Shown: positions 33,430-45,149 of the stretch, one piece after another
Position numbering within the stretch: the first letter of the stretch is position 1
How the letters are laid out: every line of letters begins with the position of its first letter
NCBI RefSeq assembly: GCF_041296385.1
Contig: NW_027184079.1
Location: 558,001 to 622,000, forward strand
From: Aphelocoma coerulescens
Taxonomy: Eukaryota; Chordata; Aves; Passeriformes; Corvidae
Direction of reading: 5' to 3'
Length of the DNA: 64,000 nucleotides
Made by a program: the position numbers and the translations under genes
The notes under the pieces: generated by a model
Seen by the model: only the letters and a program-made list of their open reading frames with translations
Database searches by the model: none
What the model was told of the DNA's origin: nothing

Positions 33430-34980
33430 AGTTTAGGCCAGGAGTGGGAGAATCAATTTGCAGCCTTAGGAGAAGAAGTAGCAAAAGTTTTTAACCTTAG
33501 CAATTGCTGGCTCTGTGGAGGGCCAGGAGGATCTGAAGAGTGGCCATAGTTGGCTAGCCCAGCTGAACCTAAATGGTGGGTCAATGTGAGGGCCACAGTG
33601 GGATGGGATTTGGGGCCAAAGAAGGAAGTTCATGGCCACTTCATTCTTCTCCAACAGGCACTTATTGCCTAAATAGGATAGGGCGTGTCTATGTAGGAAA
33701 AGGCAATTGTCAATTGACTTTCCCTCTGGGCTTGAACAACTGGGTTTGGACCCCCAATTGCCCTCCTTCCAATTGTTCCAAATATCAAGGCAAATGCAAT
33801 CAAATACCTGTTCGGCTCACTAACAGTAGCTGCGTAAGGCGTTCTTATCACACTTACCAAAAATATTTGGAAGCCTGTAAAGCAATGGGGAGGGACAAGG
33901 GGTTTTTTTGACCACCTGTTTTTGAGCAGTCCCCACAAAAATTCCACAAGTAGAAGACATGTTGTTTGTGATTATCAGTGGGAATGGCCACACCGGATTG
34001 GAACTCAAAGCCTTTTAGTGAGTTCTGCTCCAAATCCAACCAAGCAGCTTGCAGATGTAAATGTAGGTGGGAACCCTGTGCGGGAGCTTGGAAATGCAAA
34101 TGCTGGGACCCTTATGGTGGGGCAACTCTTGTTGGAGGACCGTTAGGCCCGGGAATCCTGCTGTATTTTGAGCCACCAATTGATGACCATGGGTAGGTTC
34201 CTTTGCTAATGGAACACGGGCTTTGAAAGGACAGTATTGGATTTGTGGCCAACATGCTTAGCTCAGGTTACCTCCAAACTGGTCAGGGATATGGTATATT
34301 TAGTAGACTGTTGTTCTTTTTGCTACTACAAGTTCTGGGAAATCGCTTAGGAATCAAAATCTGTGATGATTTAATTAGAGAAAAGCAGTCAGCTGATGCA
34401 GCCCTGGCTGGAGGGAGCACCCCAAAACGGGGAAATGATGAACGGCCAACAGAACAAGTTACCCAACACGATGGACCAGCCCCTTGGAAACCTAAGGAAT
34501 TAATCCCAGATGCCTGGGAACCCATTTATCATTTGAAGGAGATAATTAGGTTACAAGCTGTCTCGGAAATAATTACCAACCAGCCAGCCACAGCGCTTGA
34601 CCTTTTTGCTGAGCAACCCACTTAAATGAGGAAAGCGGTATTTCAACATTGGATGGTATTAGATTATCTGTTGGCAGAAGAAGGAGGAGTTTGTGGGAAA
34701 TTAAATGACTCGAGCTGCTGTTTGCAAGCAGATGACAGCAGAAAAGTGGTCAAACAAATAACAAAGGAAATAACGTCAGCTCGTGGACCTGTCCAAATGT
34801 TGAAAGGATGGGGATGGGACATGTTTTCATGGTTAACTGGCCAGCTCTGGGCTAAATGAATACGATTCCTCCTCTTATATGCTATAGCAACTCTCATCTT
34901 TTTACCATGTGTGACACCATGCTGGCTGCAGCTCTTTCAGCAGGTGCTCAAGGGGATGCCGCTAGCAGCCATGCCTACCT
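33430..34980 (+). pseudogene. env: ERV-2 env remnant, right arm
   Basis: Mirror of 16023-14473. CWLC lies at 33505-33516, a cysteine-rich SU stretch is in the open segment 33573-33911, TM N-terminus is in 34245-34625 and TM with CX6CC in 34626-34859. Two stops flank 34625, one ending each segment. A TGA at 34857-34859 falls before the membrane span, whose remnant follows. Not translatable. Confidence 0.83.
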
Positions 34981-35124
34981 GATCCAGAAATGACTACAAA
35001 AGGACAGAAAAGAATGTCACTGCAAATAATAGCAAAACCCAAGAAGACTCCAGAAGAAAAAATTAAATCCATGGTAATTAAGGTTTGTAAAGACAAATAC
35101 AGAGCAAATAAAAAGAGGAGGGAT

Positions 35125-35585
35125 TAAAAGGAATGAGATGGATGAGTCTTTACAAAGAGACCGTGTGAATCGGCCTGTAGACAAGGCTAGGAAGTTATGG
35201 CTAGTGAAGTAACAGAAGAAACTAGGAGTTCTCTAGAACTGTTACTAATCATCAGAGACTGTTGATTAATCAAGGCCGTGTTAAATTCCTGAACCTAGAG
35301 CAAGGCAACAAAGACTTAAGAGCATTAGGAATGGGGTTCTTATCTTTCTTCTCGATGCCAAGAGGGGGGTGCATATTAGAGGGGGGCGCATAGAGTAGGC
35401 AGTTCCGGAAGTCTGTATCTCCCGAATACCTCAGCCAGTGGGGAAAAGGAAGAGGGTGCTGTGGCCGGGAACTTGGCATCAAAAGGGGGCTGCATCCCGC
35501 AACCGTTTGACAGACGCCATGGGAAAAGCCCCATGGACTCTCCCTGTAGTCGAAGAATGTTGCAGGACTCCTCTGTCTCCTTTTC
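35125..35585 (+). repeat. ERV-2 3' LTR, right arm
   Basis: Follows a purine tract (AAAAAGAGGAGGGAT); starts TAAAAGG rather than TG. Pairs with 31487-31925. Confidence 0.8.
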
Positions 35586-36588
35586 GGATATAAACCTCAG
35601 GCATCGTGGATTATTTTTCCTAACGGCAGCGACCTGCCGCGTGGTCTCCGTGCTCCTCTCCAGCCCCCCGGGACGTGTAAAATAGTTCCCAGCGGCTCCC
35701 ACCGCGCGTTGCAGACGGCTGCGCGGCCCCGGGGCTGCCCGCAGTGCTCCCCTGCCCCGCCAGGGCTGCCCGCGGGCTGCGGAGCCGCCTCGCCACCGGC
35801 GCGGCCAGGGCCGGGGCCCTTCTCGACAGCAGCCGAGGGGCTGCGGAGCGGGCGGCTGCCGGACGATCAGCTATTTTATGCCGCGCGGTGCTGCCGCCTC
35901 CATCTAGCTCTCCATCGCGCCGCCGCCCGCCGCCCGCCTGGCGCGCTCACGCTCGGCCGCGCTCGCCGCCCGCCCAGCCTCGCCGGAAGCTCTCCCGCCC
36001 GGGCTGTGCCCCGGCTCCGCCGGCAGCTCGGCAGGGCCCGGCCGCACGCGTGCTGCGTGGCTCGGAGCAGCCGCGTTGCGCCGCAGGCGACGGGGAAGGC
36101 GGGGCGGGCCGGCGCCATCGTGGTAGCGCGAGGAGAGGAGCGCCCGGGCGGGGCGGCGAGCGGCGCGGCGGTGAGCGCTTCTGCTTCCTGTCGCTCGGCG
36201 GCCGCCCACGGCAGGTGCCGTGTGACCCCGCGGAGCGGCGGGGCCGGCCGGGCGGTGCGCGGCGAGGCTTTCGGCCAGCGGCGGCCACAGCGAGAGGCTG
36301 GCTGGCACTGCCCGTGCCGGTGGAGAGAGCGGGGATCCGAGGCCGGCCTTCCCCGGGCGACGAGGGGAGGCCGCCTTTGCCGCGCTGCCCTCCGTGCAGC
36401 ATGTGGCCGATTCCGGCGAACCCGGGGTCTCCGCAGCGGCGCGGGCGGGAGGGAGTGGGGAGCGCGCTCGGTGCCGTGCCGGCCGCTCCCGGCCAGCGCT
36501 GCGCTGCGCCGAGGCGTTTTCCCGCCCGTCCTGGGAAGGACATAAGCGACACCGTAGTTGGAGCTTAGCTGTCAGGGGGTACAACTTC
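35586..36588. other. CpG-rich block, right arm
   Basis: Reverse complement of 12865-13867. Carries the same TATA-like motif on the minus strand at about 35872-35880 and a splice-donor-like GCGGTGAGC near 36166 on the plus strand. Lies directly against the outer arm segment because ERV-1 is absent here. Confidence 0.75.
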
Positions 36589-36592
36589 CCTC
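36589..36592. other. Unoccupied ERV-1 integration site
   Basis: CCTC (GAGG on the minus strand) with continuous flanks: ACAACTTC on one side and CATTGGCGACC on the other. These match the sequences outside the two LTRs of ERV-1, with one copy of the 4 bp target. Confidence 0.85.
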
Positions 36593-37318
36593 CATTGGCG
36601 ACCTCCTTTTCCCTCTGATTCAGCTACCTTGTGGTAGGTGCGATGGTGCTGAAGAAGGGTGGCGGCTTGGCACAGTTGCTGTCATAGGTGGTGCGAGAGC
36701 TCCACGCAAGGAGCTTTGAGTGGCATGTGTGAGGGTAGGAGGGTACGGCACCCATAGCTGAAGGCAAAAAAGGTCAGGGCATGTCATCAGCCGCAGTCGT
36801 GCTAAGTTGTTCATCTATGCAAACTGCTTGCCGAGTTGTTCCTTTCTTAGGTAATGGGGTTTTGTATCAACCAGAACTGCAAATGGTCAGTATTTGCAGA
36901 GAAGGTTACTTGGACTGTTGTTGAAGTGAGTGTAGCAGTTTCTATGGCATTCTGCAAAAAAAGTGACAGGTCTCCCTGTGTTCCCCAGTTCTTAACAAAG
37001 ATGAAGTTAACAAACCCCTGAAAAGAGGTTTTGCAAAACTTCAGGGATATTTTCCTACTAGTACTGTAGAGACAACCATAGTCACCTTGTCTTTCCAAAA
37101 GTGAAGGTTCCCTATTTTTGTCCAAGAGCATCAAGTGCTTTTGATCAGCGTTTGTGTGCATGCATTAGCCTCGTTCTTGCTCTTCCTTGGAGAACTTTTA
37201 CAATACTCACATGATCTGTGTAGGCTGCAGACTGCAGTGGTGAACTTCAAGGCTTCCAGCAGAAGGGAGATGCTATCCACATTTTGGATTCTCCTTAGTC
37301 TGAACCTTCAACGTCCAA
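36593..37318. repeat. Outer segment of right palindrome arm
   Basis: Reverse complement of 2089-2794. Homology to the left arm ends at 37318. About 20 extra bases near 36690 relative to the left arm form a small inverted repeat (AGCTCC...GGAGCT). Confidence 0.85.
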
Positions 37319-40300
37319 GGCTTCACTTTTCAAGCAGTTGGAAGAGCTCCAAATTAAGACATGAACAGGTCTTAATTGACCTTGCCACCGCCTCAGTTAG
37401 TCAAGTAATGCTGTGCATTGGATTTGACTAGTGCAACATGTGCTTAAAATATGTAGAGTAACTCCTCGATTACCCTCTCAGAAGGGTTGGAATGGAGAAC
37501 AAGGAGTTCCCAAGACAAATATTTGGTGTACGAGGAGTAGAATTTAGGAGTTGATTGCAGAGCACTGCATGCACAAATGTCTAAGGAGAATCCATCTTTT
37601 GATGTCCCATCTATGCTTGTTCTCATTTGAAATCCTGCACATTCTGCAGGCTGGTTTTGTTAGGCTTGGGGCTGGGGAAGGAGTGATGGTGGGGGAGGAG
37701 TGGGTGTTGGTTTTGGGTTATTTTTTTGTTTCCAGAATAGTGTACACAGAACTTGTGCCCAAAACCAGCAGTAGGAAACAATGCAGGTATAAAAGAAGGT
37801 CACAGAAATGTCAGATAATACGAATCTGAAAGCGCTTCAGTATTTTACTCAGGAGTTTCACTCTAACAAGGTGATTTTCCTTCACAGAAATGTAGTGGCA
37901 GGCTTATGCCATGCTAGAAGTGATGACCTTTCTCTGCCCCAAATTGAGCAGCAAAAGGTTTTGGCTCTTAATTTGAACCCCTGAGCCAGCTGTGTTTCAG
38001 GCTGCAGAAGCTGCAGCTGTTGTGGCAGACGCGGGGTGCAGCCCTGCCTGCCAGTTCCGAGCTGGCCTGCGCTGGTGGCAGCCGTCAGCGCCCGGGGTCC
38101 CCTGTGCCACCCATGCCAGGGCTCTGCCTGCCTGCCTCGCAGCCCTGGTAGCCTCAGGGAAACATCGCACTACTCCATCTGCTTTAAAAACAAACAAGCA
38201 AACAAAAAGCTCCCTGTAAATATATGTAGAAGTCTTGAAACTAATTCTCAGCGCTTGCTCGGAGTTTGTTGATGGAGCAAATGGATTTTGGATAAACTGC
38301 TATTGCTAGTACTACTTAGGTTCCTAAACTTCAGAAGGGAGGCTATGGTGGTCACGTACCCCTGAGGAATGTTGGGAACAGTAAGACAGCTCAGTCATTT
38401 CAAGGTGGCCAGAAAATGGGTGTGGCAGTGGAGTGGACACTCTGTGAGTAGGTAGCCTTAAGTCATGTAACGACATGCACTTCAGTGGGAATTTTGCATC
38501 AACACCAAGAGATTGTGTCATGATGTGTTGCGTAACAACAAATTGGGCCAAAATTCTGCTGATTTTGACCAAGGTGGATGGGCCACCTTCACTTAAGCTG
38601 GCAAAGGGACATAAGTCAATGATGTTTGAAAAACAGCCATGAAACATAGCCCCTTTAGTTTGTTGGTCTGTTGCAAGTCTGCAAAGCTCTGTTGACAGGT
38701 CATTGGAAGTAGCTGTTGGAATCTAAGTGCAGTTGGACGCTTTGTCAGTCAGCATCAGCAGGAGGCTTAACGGTTTAGGTTGAGAGGTGGTGCATGGTTT
38801 TTTTTCAGAGGAATGGCCCAGTGAAGAGCAGTGTTCACTGCCATGACTACCGTTGTAGCCTTCAAGAGCAATGGTTCATTCAGAGAGAACTTCCTTGGTT
38901 CTGCTGGTTTGGTTTCGCAGCTGGAGCAAAGGTACAGCACTGGAAGCAATTCCTAGGGCAGAAGCGGGAGATATCCGAAGCTCTGGACTTCGTTGCCTAA
39001 GTGAGCGTAGTCTAATTGGAAGAGTGGTGAGCATCAGTGATATCAGATTTTTTACAAGTTCTTAATTCTGTCAAAACAAGAAAGAAGGAGAGTGATGAAG
39101 ATGAAATCCTTTCCTCTTCAATCTGCCTACGCAACAACTTCAGCTGTAGTTGTAATGTGTATTCACCTATTTTGAATTGCCCAAAACCAGGCCTAGAGAT
39201 GCTTCAGAGTCAGAGAAGCGGGTATTTGCTTTATTCGGCGCTGGGTGCATGGGGGATCACTCCTCCTAACACACACACACAGAGCACTCCATACAGTCCA
39301 GCATTATGTGTAAAATTTATGAACATTCATCACAATTCTTGGGATAGGAGTGGTTCTAGAAATTACTTCTCGGAAGTCATTAATATCATTAGCATACGTG
39401 CCATGCATGCGCTGTGTACGCTGATGGGCGCACTGAGGAAGGCTCCTCTTCTTCCTCGAGGGTCTTTCTGATGAAGATCAGTAGTCTTTGTCACAATGCA
39501 CTTTTTACCTTTCTTTCTGGAGCATGCGCAGTTCTTCGGTGGCTGATGCAGCGATCTCTGTGCCGGTTTTCAAAAGATCCTGTTCCTCTTATCTTGACAA
39601 GATTAAGGCGAATCCTGCTGCTTAGGTTTTGTGATTAACATTTGCTGTCTCTTAGTAGTTCACTCGTGTTTACATGAGTTAACTATGGATCAACCCCCTT
39701 CTCAATTTTAGCACTGAAAGGATATTAGAGTCATTTAAAGAGATGTCTCCTATGGAGTACTATAAAACTGCCATAATGGTAAGACGTTTTCATACAGTAG
39801 TTTTAGCACAGAAGTAATATATGTACAATCTTGGATGTTTCATCCTGCTGGCTCAGGAGCCAGTATTGAGCTTTTCTCCTTTAAATCCAGTCTTAGAGCT
39901 CTGCAAGGATCACTGCAGCATGACGTTGTGACAAGGGGACGCTGATTCATGCATAAACCTTTGACGCTTTCCTTCTATCTTCAAGCAGCTTTGAAAACCA
40001 GTGATTATCTGGCATGTTGCGACTTGAGAGTCATGGTAAAGGTTTCACCAAACACTTTGTAATATCAGGCTACAGCTTTCATTCCTAAGGAAAGAGCATT
40101 GAGCAGATTGCTGGCAAAATGCTGAAAGAATGAGCCAAAACCAAAATCCTTTAATGGGAAAGATGGAAAAAATTTAGATGTGTTTATTTGAACTAAAAAT
40201 AATGTGGACCAAGCCTAAATGTATTTCACACTAAATTCTTAGAACTGATTTTAAGGGAAGAAGTGAGAAAGATGAATTCCCAAGCGGAATTTTCAGCAGC

Positions 40301-40781
40301 ATAATATTGAGCATTTATTAGTAGAACAAAGGCATATCACAGTGCAGGAGCACTTAGCAATATTGCTAGAGGCGTGGCTCCATTCATTTTACTGTGAACT
40401 TTAGTACTTCTTTAAACATAGTCCTTAAGCCCAGAAAGTCATTTACACTTCACTCAACTTTCCCCCCTCCGTCTCTGCCCCCTTGCGCCAGCACACGCCA
40501 GCACACTGCCACCTCGGTCCTCTGAGTAGCTCCAGAATTGAAGGCAGGCACCCCCCTCCGGTGCCTCCTCAGTCTCCAACCTAATTTGTAGTTGATGGGT
40601 TCTTTGGGAGGTGTGAGTTTTGATGAGATAACAGACTTCCTGGGATGCATGCGGTTTATCTTCTTTGTTTCTTGAAGATGTCTTGGTTTCCACCTCTGTA
40701 ATTTCTCAACTGAAAGGACATTTATTATCATGTGTTTCTTCCTACGTTTCCCAACATGTTACCACTCATTCGAAGTTACAA
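37319..40781. other. Non-arm segment between palindromes
   Basis: About 3.5 kb seen once in the window (copy 2 ends before it). Moderately AT-rich, with a short GC-richer patch at about 37990-38160. Open frames are all short and overlap on both strands; no domain, tRNA, LTR or avian CR1-type 3' end was recognised. The stretch near 39050-39150 has coding-like composition but no convincing splice pair. Nothing else can be supported. Confidence 0.6.
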
Positions 40782-40919
40782 TTTACTCTAGTCTTGTTTT
40801 TACTTACCTATATTTTACCTTAACACTATTTCTACATAGTACATTCTCACTTCTAAATGTTAAAGTGATAGATGCGAAAGACAAAATTTATCGTTCACTC
40901 ATTTATCACAGGAGGAATG

Positions 40920-41335
40920 TGTTAGCTGCTTGTGTTGCAGTTCACTTGTAATTGTGGTCTATTACCGCAGGCCTGGGCCCTAGGGTGTATCACTGTGTCC
41001 CGCAGCCATAGGGAGGAGGAGGAGAGAAGATCCAGCAGGCAGGAATTGTGCACCAAGATTTATTCATTTAATTATTTCACAAACTCTTTTACAGACTTTT
41101 TTCTTCATAGGCTAATTGGACAAAGGATCAGCCCCCCCCCTTGGGGTGATTGGCTAAAATCCTAAACCATCCATTGTCAAAATATTTTTCTACTAGACCA
41201 TAAACCAGACTTTTCAAGGTTGCAGGTGGCTTGGTTGTTTACATACTCTGCTACCTCTTCTGTGAGAGAGAAAAGTCTCTCACAGACTTAGAAAATAGCA
41301 AGAAAATCCTCGCTAGCAGCATTTTGGTATCTACA
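40920..41335 (-). repeat. ERVK-like LTR, copy 2
   Basis: Same as 139-554 with isolated substitutions; minus-strand start at 41335. Outer edge equally uncertain. Confidence 0.7.
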
Positions 41336-41464
41336 ATTCCCCCTTTTTGTTTGATAAGATAACAACTCCACTATTAATCCTAAATAGAAATTTACATCAG
41401 TTATTAATTCTAAATATGTCCTTAAGGCTTTAACGATCTGACTCCATAACAAGAAATTTAAAGT

Positions 41465-41996
41465 TCAGTCTCTGCTTGTGGAAGGACCATCCCAGTCTCT
41501 GCTTGTAGAAGGACCATCTGCCTGATGGTCAACATCTTGGTCATCATCAGAAGAGTCTGATGGCTGATGATCTACATTCTGGTGGCCACTTGGATGGTTG
41601 GTGTTCTGGTCATCATTTGGAGGTTGCCTGTTCTGCCTCTGGTGCCGTAGGGCAGGGCGAACACATTTTGCAGCTAGCCACCGTACCCCAGTATCTGTAG
41701 AAACGCAAGCATAGCCACGACCCCAAACCATAAGTTCCCGCAGGCCTTCCCACTGGTTAGTGAGTAAATTCCACACCCAGACTTTTGCCCAGGACAGTTG
41801 TCTCTTGCCTGCAGATTGCAATGAGAGAAAGTGATTCAGAAGAACAGGATTCTTTGAATTTTGTGGTACCGTAAGGTGATTAATTGTATACAAGCTTTTG
41901 CTAGTCGGCTTCAGTAACCAAATTCAAAGGTTCCTGTGAGAATCGTTGAAAAGCCATGATAACAGCCCTTAATTCAACTAACTAAGCAGAGTCTGA
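41465..41996 (-). pseudogene. ERVK-like RNase H scrap and integrase C-terminus, copy 2
   Basis: Same remnant as 684-1215. Single-base differences remove one stop upstream of the integrase C-terminus, so the open stretch reaches 41893, and replace one Pro with Ser. The RT and integrase cores are still missing. Confidence 0.8.
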
Positions 41997-42000
41997 CTCG

Positions 42001-42551
42001 GATTGGTGTGTTAATCAACCACTGCAAAGGCAGTGTAGGATACTGTGCACCTTTGCGCACAGTGACCCCTGCTAAAAATTTGTCCCGATCCGTATGCCCC
42101 AGGCTGCCAACACATCCCGTCCCCAAAGGTTAAGGGAAGTGGTAGTAACATAAGGCCTAATTGTAGCTGTGTGCCCCTCTGAGTCCTTCACCGTCACAGG
42201 CCGTTCGCTTCAATAGCTCTGTGTGGTTCATCCTCATCCTGTGATGGCCGATCCCACTGGGGGTAAAGGCCATGAGGGAGGCCACGCAGAGAAGGAGATG
42301 ATAGTTACATCAGCACCAGTATCAATCAAACCTTGAAGCTGAGTCCAGGGCGGACGGGCGTTCGGCAGGATCAGGGTACACGTCATCTGTGGCCTTTGGT
42401 CAGAGATGTCTGCAGTCCAGAAGGCCTGCAGAAGTCCTGTAGATCCACTGCCGTTATCTTTGTGAGTTTGTTGTTCTATCCTGGGGACACAAGACTTAAA
42501 AGGCACTAATTTAGCAAGGCAGGTCTTTTCAGGAATAGTTACAGGGGGTTT
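42001..42551 (-). pseudogene. ERVK-like protease remnant, copy 2
   Basis: Same as 1220-1770; the open stretch 42506-42234 contains LIDTGADVTII and differs from copy 1 at a single residue. Confidence 0.8.
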
Positions 42552-42869
42552 TCAAATTCCCTATAAAACTGAGGACAAGGCTCCGAGGAGCGGATTCCCA
42601 TCAATCCGACCTCATCCTCATCCTATCGCATTAAACCTGTTAGAAGCCAGACCTGAACAGCCCCTCTCTTCCTTTGTCTCTGAGCTAACGTGAGCCGACA
42701 TCAACGGCTCCTGCCGTGTTTCCCTCTGCAAAGAAGCCAGCTAGCTAGCCCAGCAAGCTCTTTTCCTGATCCCGAAGTCGCTTCAGCGACGCGTGGAGGT
42801 AACGCAGCTGGACTGTCTCTGACCAGGGGCATGCCAGAGTCAGTGCCTCGAGCACCAAACGCTGCGTTA

Positions 42870-43579
42870 TTGGACATTGAAGGTTCAGGCTAAGGAGAAT
42901 CCAAAACGTGGACAGCATCTCCCTTCTGCTGGAAGCCTTGAAGTTCACCACTGCAGTCTGCAGCCTACACAGATCATGTGAGTATTGTAAAAGTTCTCCA
43001 AGGAAGAGCAAGAACGAGGCTAATGCATGCACACAAACGCTGATCAAAAGCACTTGATGCTCTTGGACAAAAATAGGGAACCTTCACTTTTGGAAAGACA
43101 AGGTGACTGTGGTTGTCTCTACAGTACTAGTAGGAAAATATCCCTGAAGTTTTGCAAAACCTCTTTTCAGGGGTTTGTTAACTTCATCTTTGTTAAGAAC
43201 TGGGGAACACAGGGAGACCTGTCACTTTTTTTGCAGAATGCCATAGAAACTGCTACACTCACTTCAACAACAGTCCAAGTAACCTTCTCTGCAAATACTG
43301 ACCATTTGCAGTTCTGGTTGATACAAGCCCCCATTACCTAAGAAAGGAACAACTCGGCAAGCAGTTTGCATAGATGAACAACTTAGCACGACTGCGGCTG
43401 ATGACATGCCCTGACCTTTTTTGCCTTCAGCTATGGGTGCCGTACCCTCCTACCCTCACACATGCCACTCAAAGATCCACCTGTGACAGCAACTGTGCCA
43501 AGCCGCCACCCTTCTTCAGCACCATCGCACCTACCACAAGGTAGCTGAATCAGAGGGAAAAGGAGGTCGCCAATGGAGG
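42870..43579. repeat. Outer segment of left palindrome arm, copy 2
   Basis: Repeat of 2089-2798 ending in GAGG (43576-43579) before the ERV-1 5' LTR. The 42552-42869 stretch before it matches the unassigned 1771-2088. Confidence 0.85.
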
Positions 43580-44237
43580 TGTTATAAACATATATTATAT
43601 TGGCTTCTCGCAAAGTATAAAGTAGATATTATATAATGTTAGAAATGCTTTTTGCTGTGTGGATGTAGTTTTCTCTCTTTTTAGCAAGAATGTTAACAAG
43701 TGTGAGCACGTAAGATAACCTCCAAACGAACAGAGGATGAGGCCCGAAAAGCTGCTAATCAACACTTTGTCTAGGGAGCAAAAGGGCCCAAAGGCTACTC
43801 CGCCCGGAGAACAGGCGGCCAGGAGAGTCCAAGAGCCGTTATCACCACTCTGCCCGGAGAGACGAAGAGGCCCAAAGCTGCAATCAGCCCTGTCTGTCTG
43901 GAGAATTAAGAAATCCACCCTACCATCGACTCTTGCCTAGCGGGCCCAACCCCAAGAATCAAGAGAAATAAAACCACAAGGCAGAAGACTACGCATGCTC
44001 TAAAAAGGCGGAACCAAGGAGTGGCCGTGCAGAACAGCTCCAGGAAAAGTTTTAATATGAATAAAGAACAGACAGTAAAAATGGTATAAAAAAGACTCAC
44101 CTCTGGCATCAGGTGTGCTCTTGGCAGAGCACCAAGGCACCCGGCAATTACCCCGTTGCTTTATTTGATGTGTCTCTTATTGTCTTTATATTAAACCCCT
44201 TTAAATTCTCACAGGAGAGTGAACCTCGTTTTTCACA
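43580..44237 (+). repeat. ERV-1 5' LTR, copy 2
   Basis: 658 bp. Has a private cluster of changes at about 43813-43840 (AACAGGCGG and AAGAGCCGTT) where the other three LTRs agree, yet its tail (CACAGGAGAGTG) agrees with the 3' LTRs against the copy 1 5' LTR. Confidence 0.93.
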
Positions 44238-45149
44238 ATTAAGGGCTCGTCCCGGAGCTACACCTCGCCTCTGAAAAGCGTGGGAGGATTCAAGAAGCAA
44301 GGGTAAGGCGCCTCCCGCCCAAGTTGGCAGGACCTTTGCTTAGCATCCTCTGGCGTGATTTGGTGGCAGCAGGGCAACACCCGGAGGACAAGAAAGACAC
44401 AAAAATAAAGCAAATGAAAGAGAGCGCTCTCGACAAAAATCCCACAGACACTGGAAAAGAAACAGGACTGGGAAGTATTGTCCAAAGAAAAAGGGGGTGG
44501 TTACGGGAGATGAGCGTGTGTGAATGAGACGTGGGCTGGTTGCCCCCAGATCTGCGAAGCGAGTGTGGCAGTCTCTGAGTGCTGCCGTTCCGTCTTGTTC
44601 ACGAGAACAGCGGCCAGCGAGGAGACAAAGCGAGAGATAAGCGGAGTGAAAGAATCTCCGGGGGTGACTGGGACGGGGTCCCAGAGAAGGGGTTGCAAAG
44701 TGGGAGCTACCCCCCCATATGCTGGGTTGAGGAAAACTCCAAGAGCACCCAGGGCCTAAAAGTACCCCAAGAGAGGTTGGGGTTTGGATGCTAGCAATGC
44801 TGGGTTGAGGGAAATCCAAGAGCACCCAGAATCCTAAGGATTATATCATACCCATGGGTGGATACTAACAAGTGACTTGAAAGAGGTACCTTATTATTCT
44901 GTTGTGAGTAGGAATGAGTGAGTGAACAAATATTAAAAAAGAGTGAATGTGTGAATGAAAAACTGTGTAATTCGAAGTTAACTTTGTTTTTGGGGAAGGT
45001 GGGCTCTAATAAATTTTTTGGTGTTTTTTGTACTGTGAAAGGGTGGGTAGTATTTTACAGCAGTGAAGATTGGTGTTTTAAAGGAATGAATTAGTATTTC
45101 AAAGGGGGGGATAAATTGGTATTTTGAGTAATAGAGAACTCCTGGGAAA
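44238..45149 (+). other. ERV-1 leader, copy 2
   Basis: As 3456-4367: primer-binding-type sequence with TAA in place of the leading TGG, splice-donor candidate near 44303, and the direct repeat near 44720 and 44798. Confidence 0.75.

Larger units (their letters stand above)
31487..35585 (+). mobile_element. ERV-2, right arm copy
   Basis: Same defective provirus as 13868-17972, here on the plus strand: 5' LTR 31487-31925, integrase remnant, env remnant, purine tract about 35107-35124, 3' LTR 35125-35585. Arm copies differ only at scattered sites while the two LTRs of each copy differ much more, so the arms are either younger than the insertion or kept alike by conversion. Confidence 0.88.
1..40781. 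repeat. Tandem megarepeat unit, copy 1 (about 40.8 kb)
   Basis: The first bases of the window recur at 40782, and the same succession of features follows in the same order and orientation to the window end. The offset is 40781 at the left and drifts to about 40805-40820 through small indels. This copy is complete in length, though the window may open inside a unit rather than at its natural edge. It contains an ERVK remnant, a large imperfect palindrome and a 3.5 kb non-arm segment. Copies differ by scattered substitutions and short indels, so this is not a simple duplicate read of one locus. Confidence 0.95.

Noticed and set aside
31481..35590. Target-site duplication for ERV-2
   Set aside because: Flanking bases (GGAG before, GGAT after) do not match well and the 3' LTR end lacks a clear CA, so no duplication is claimed.
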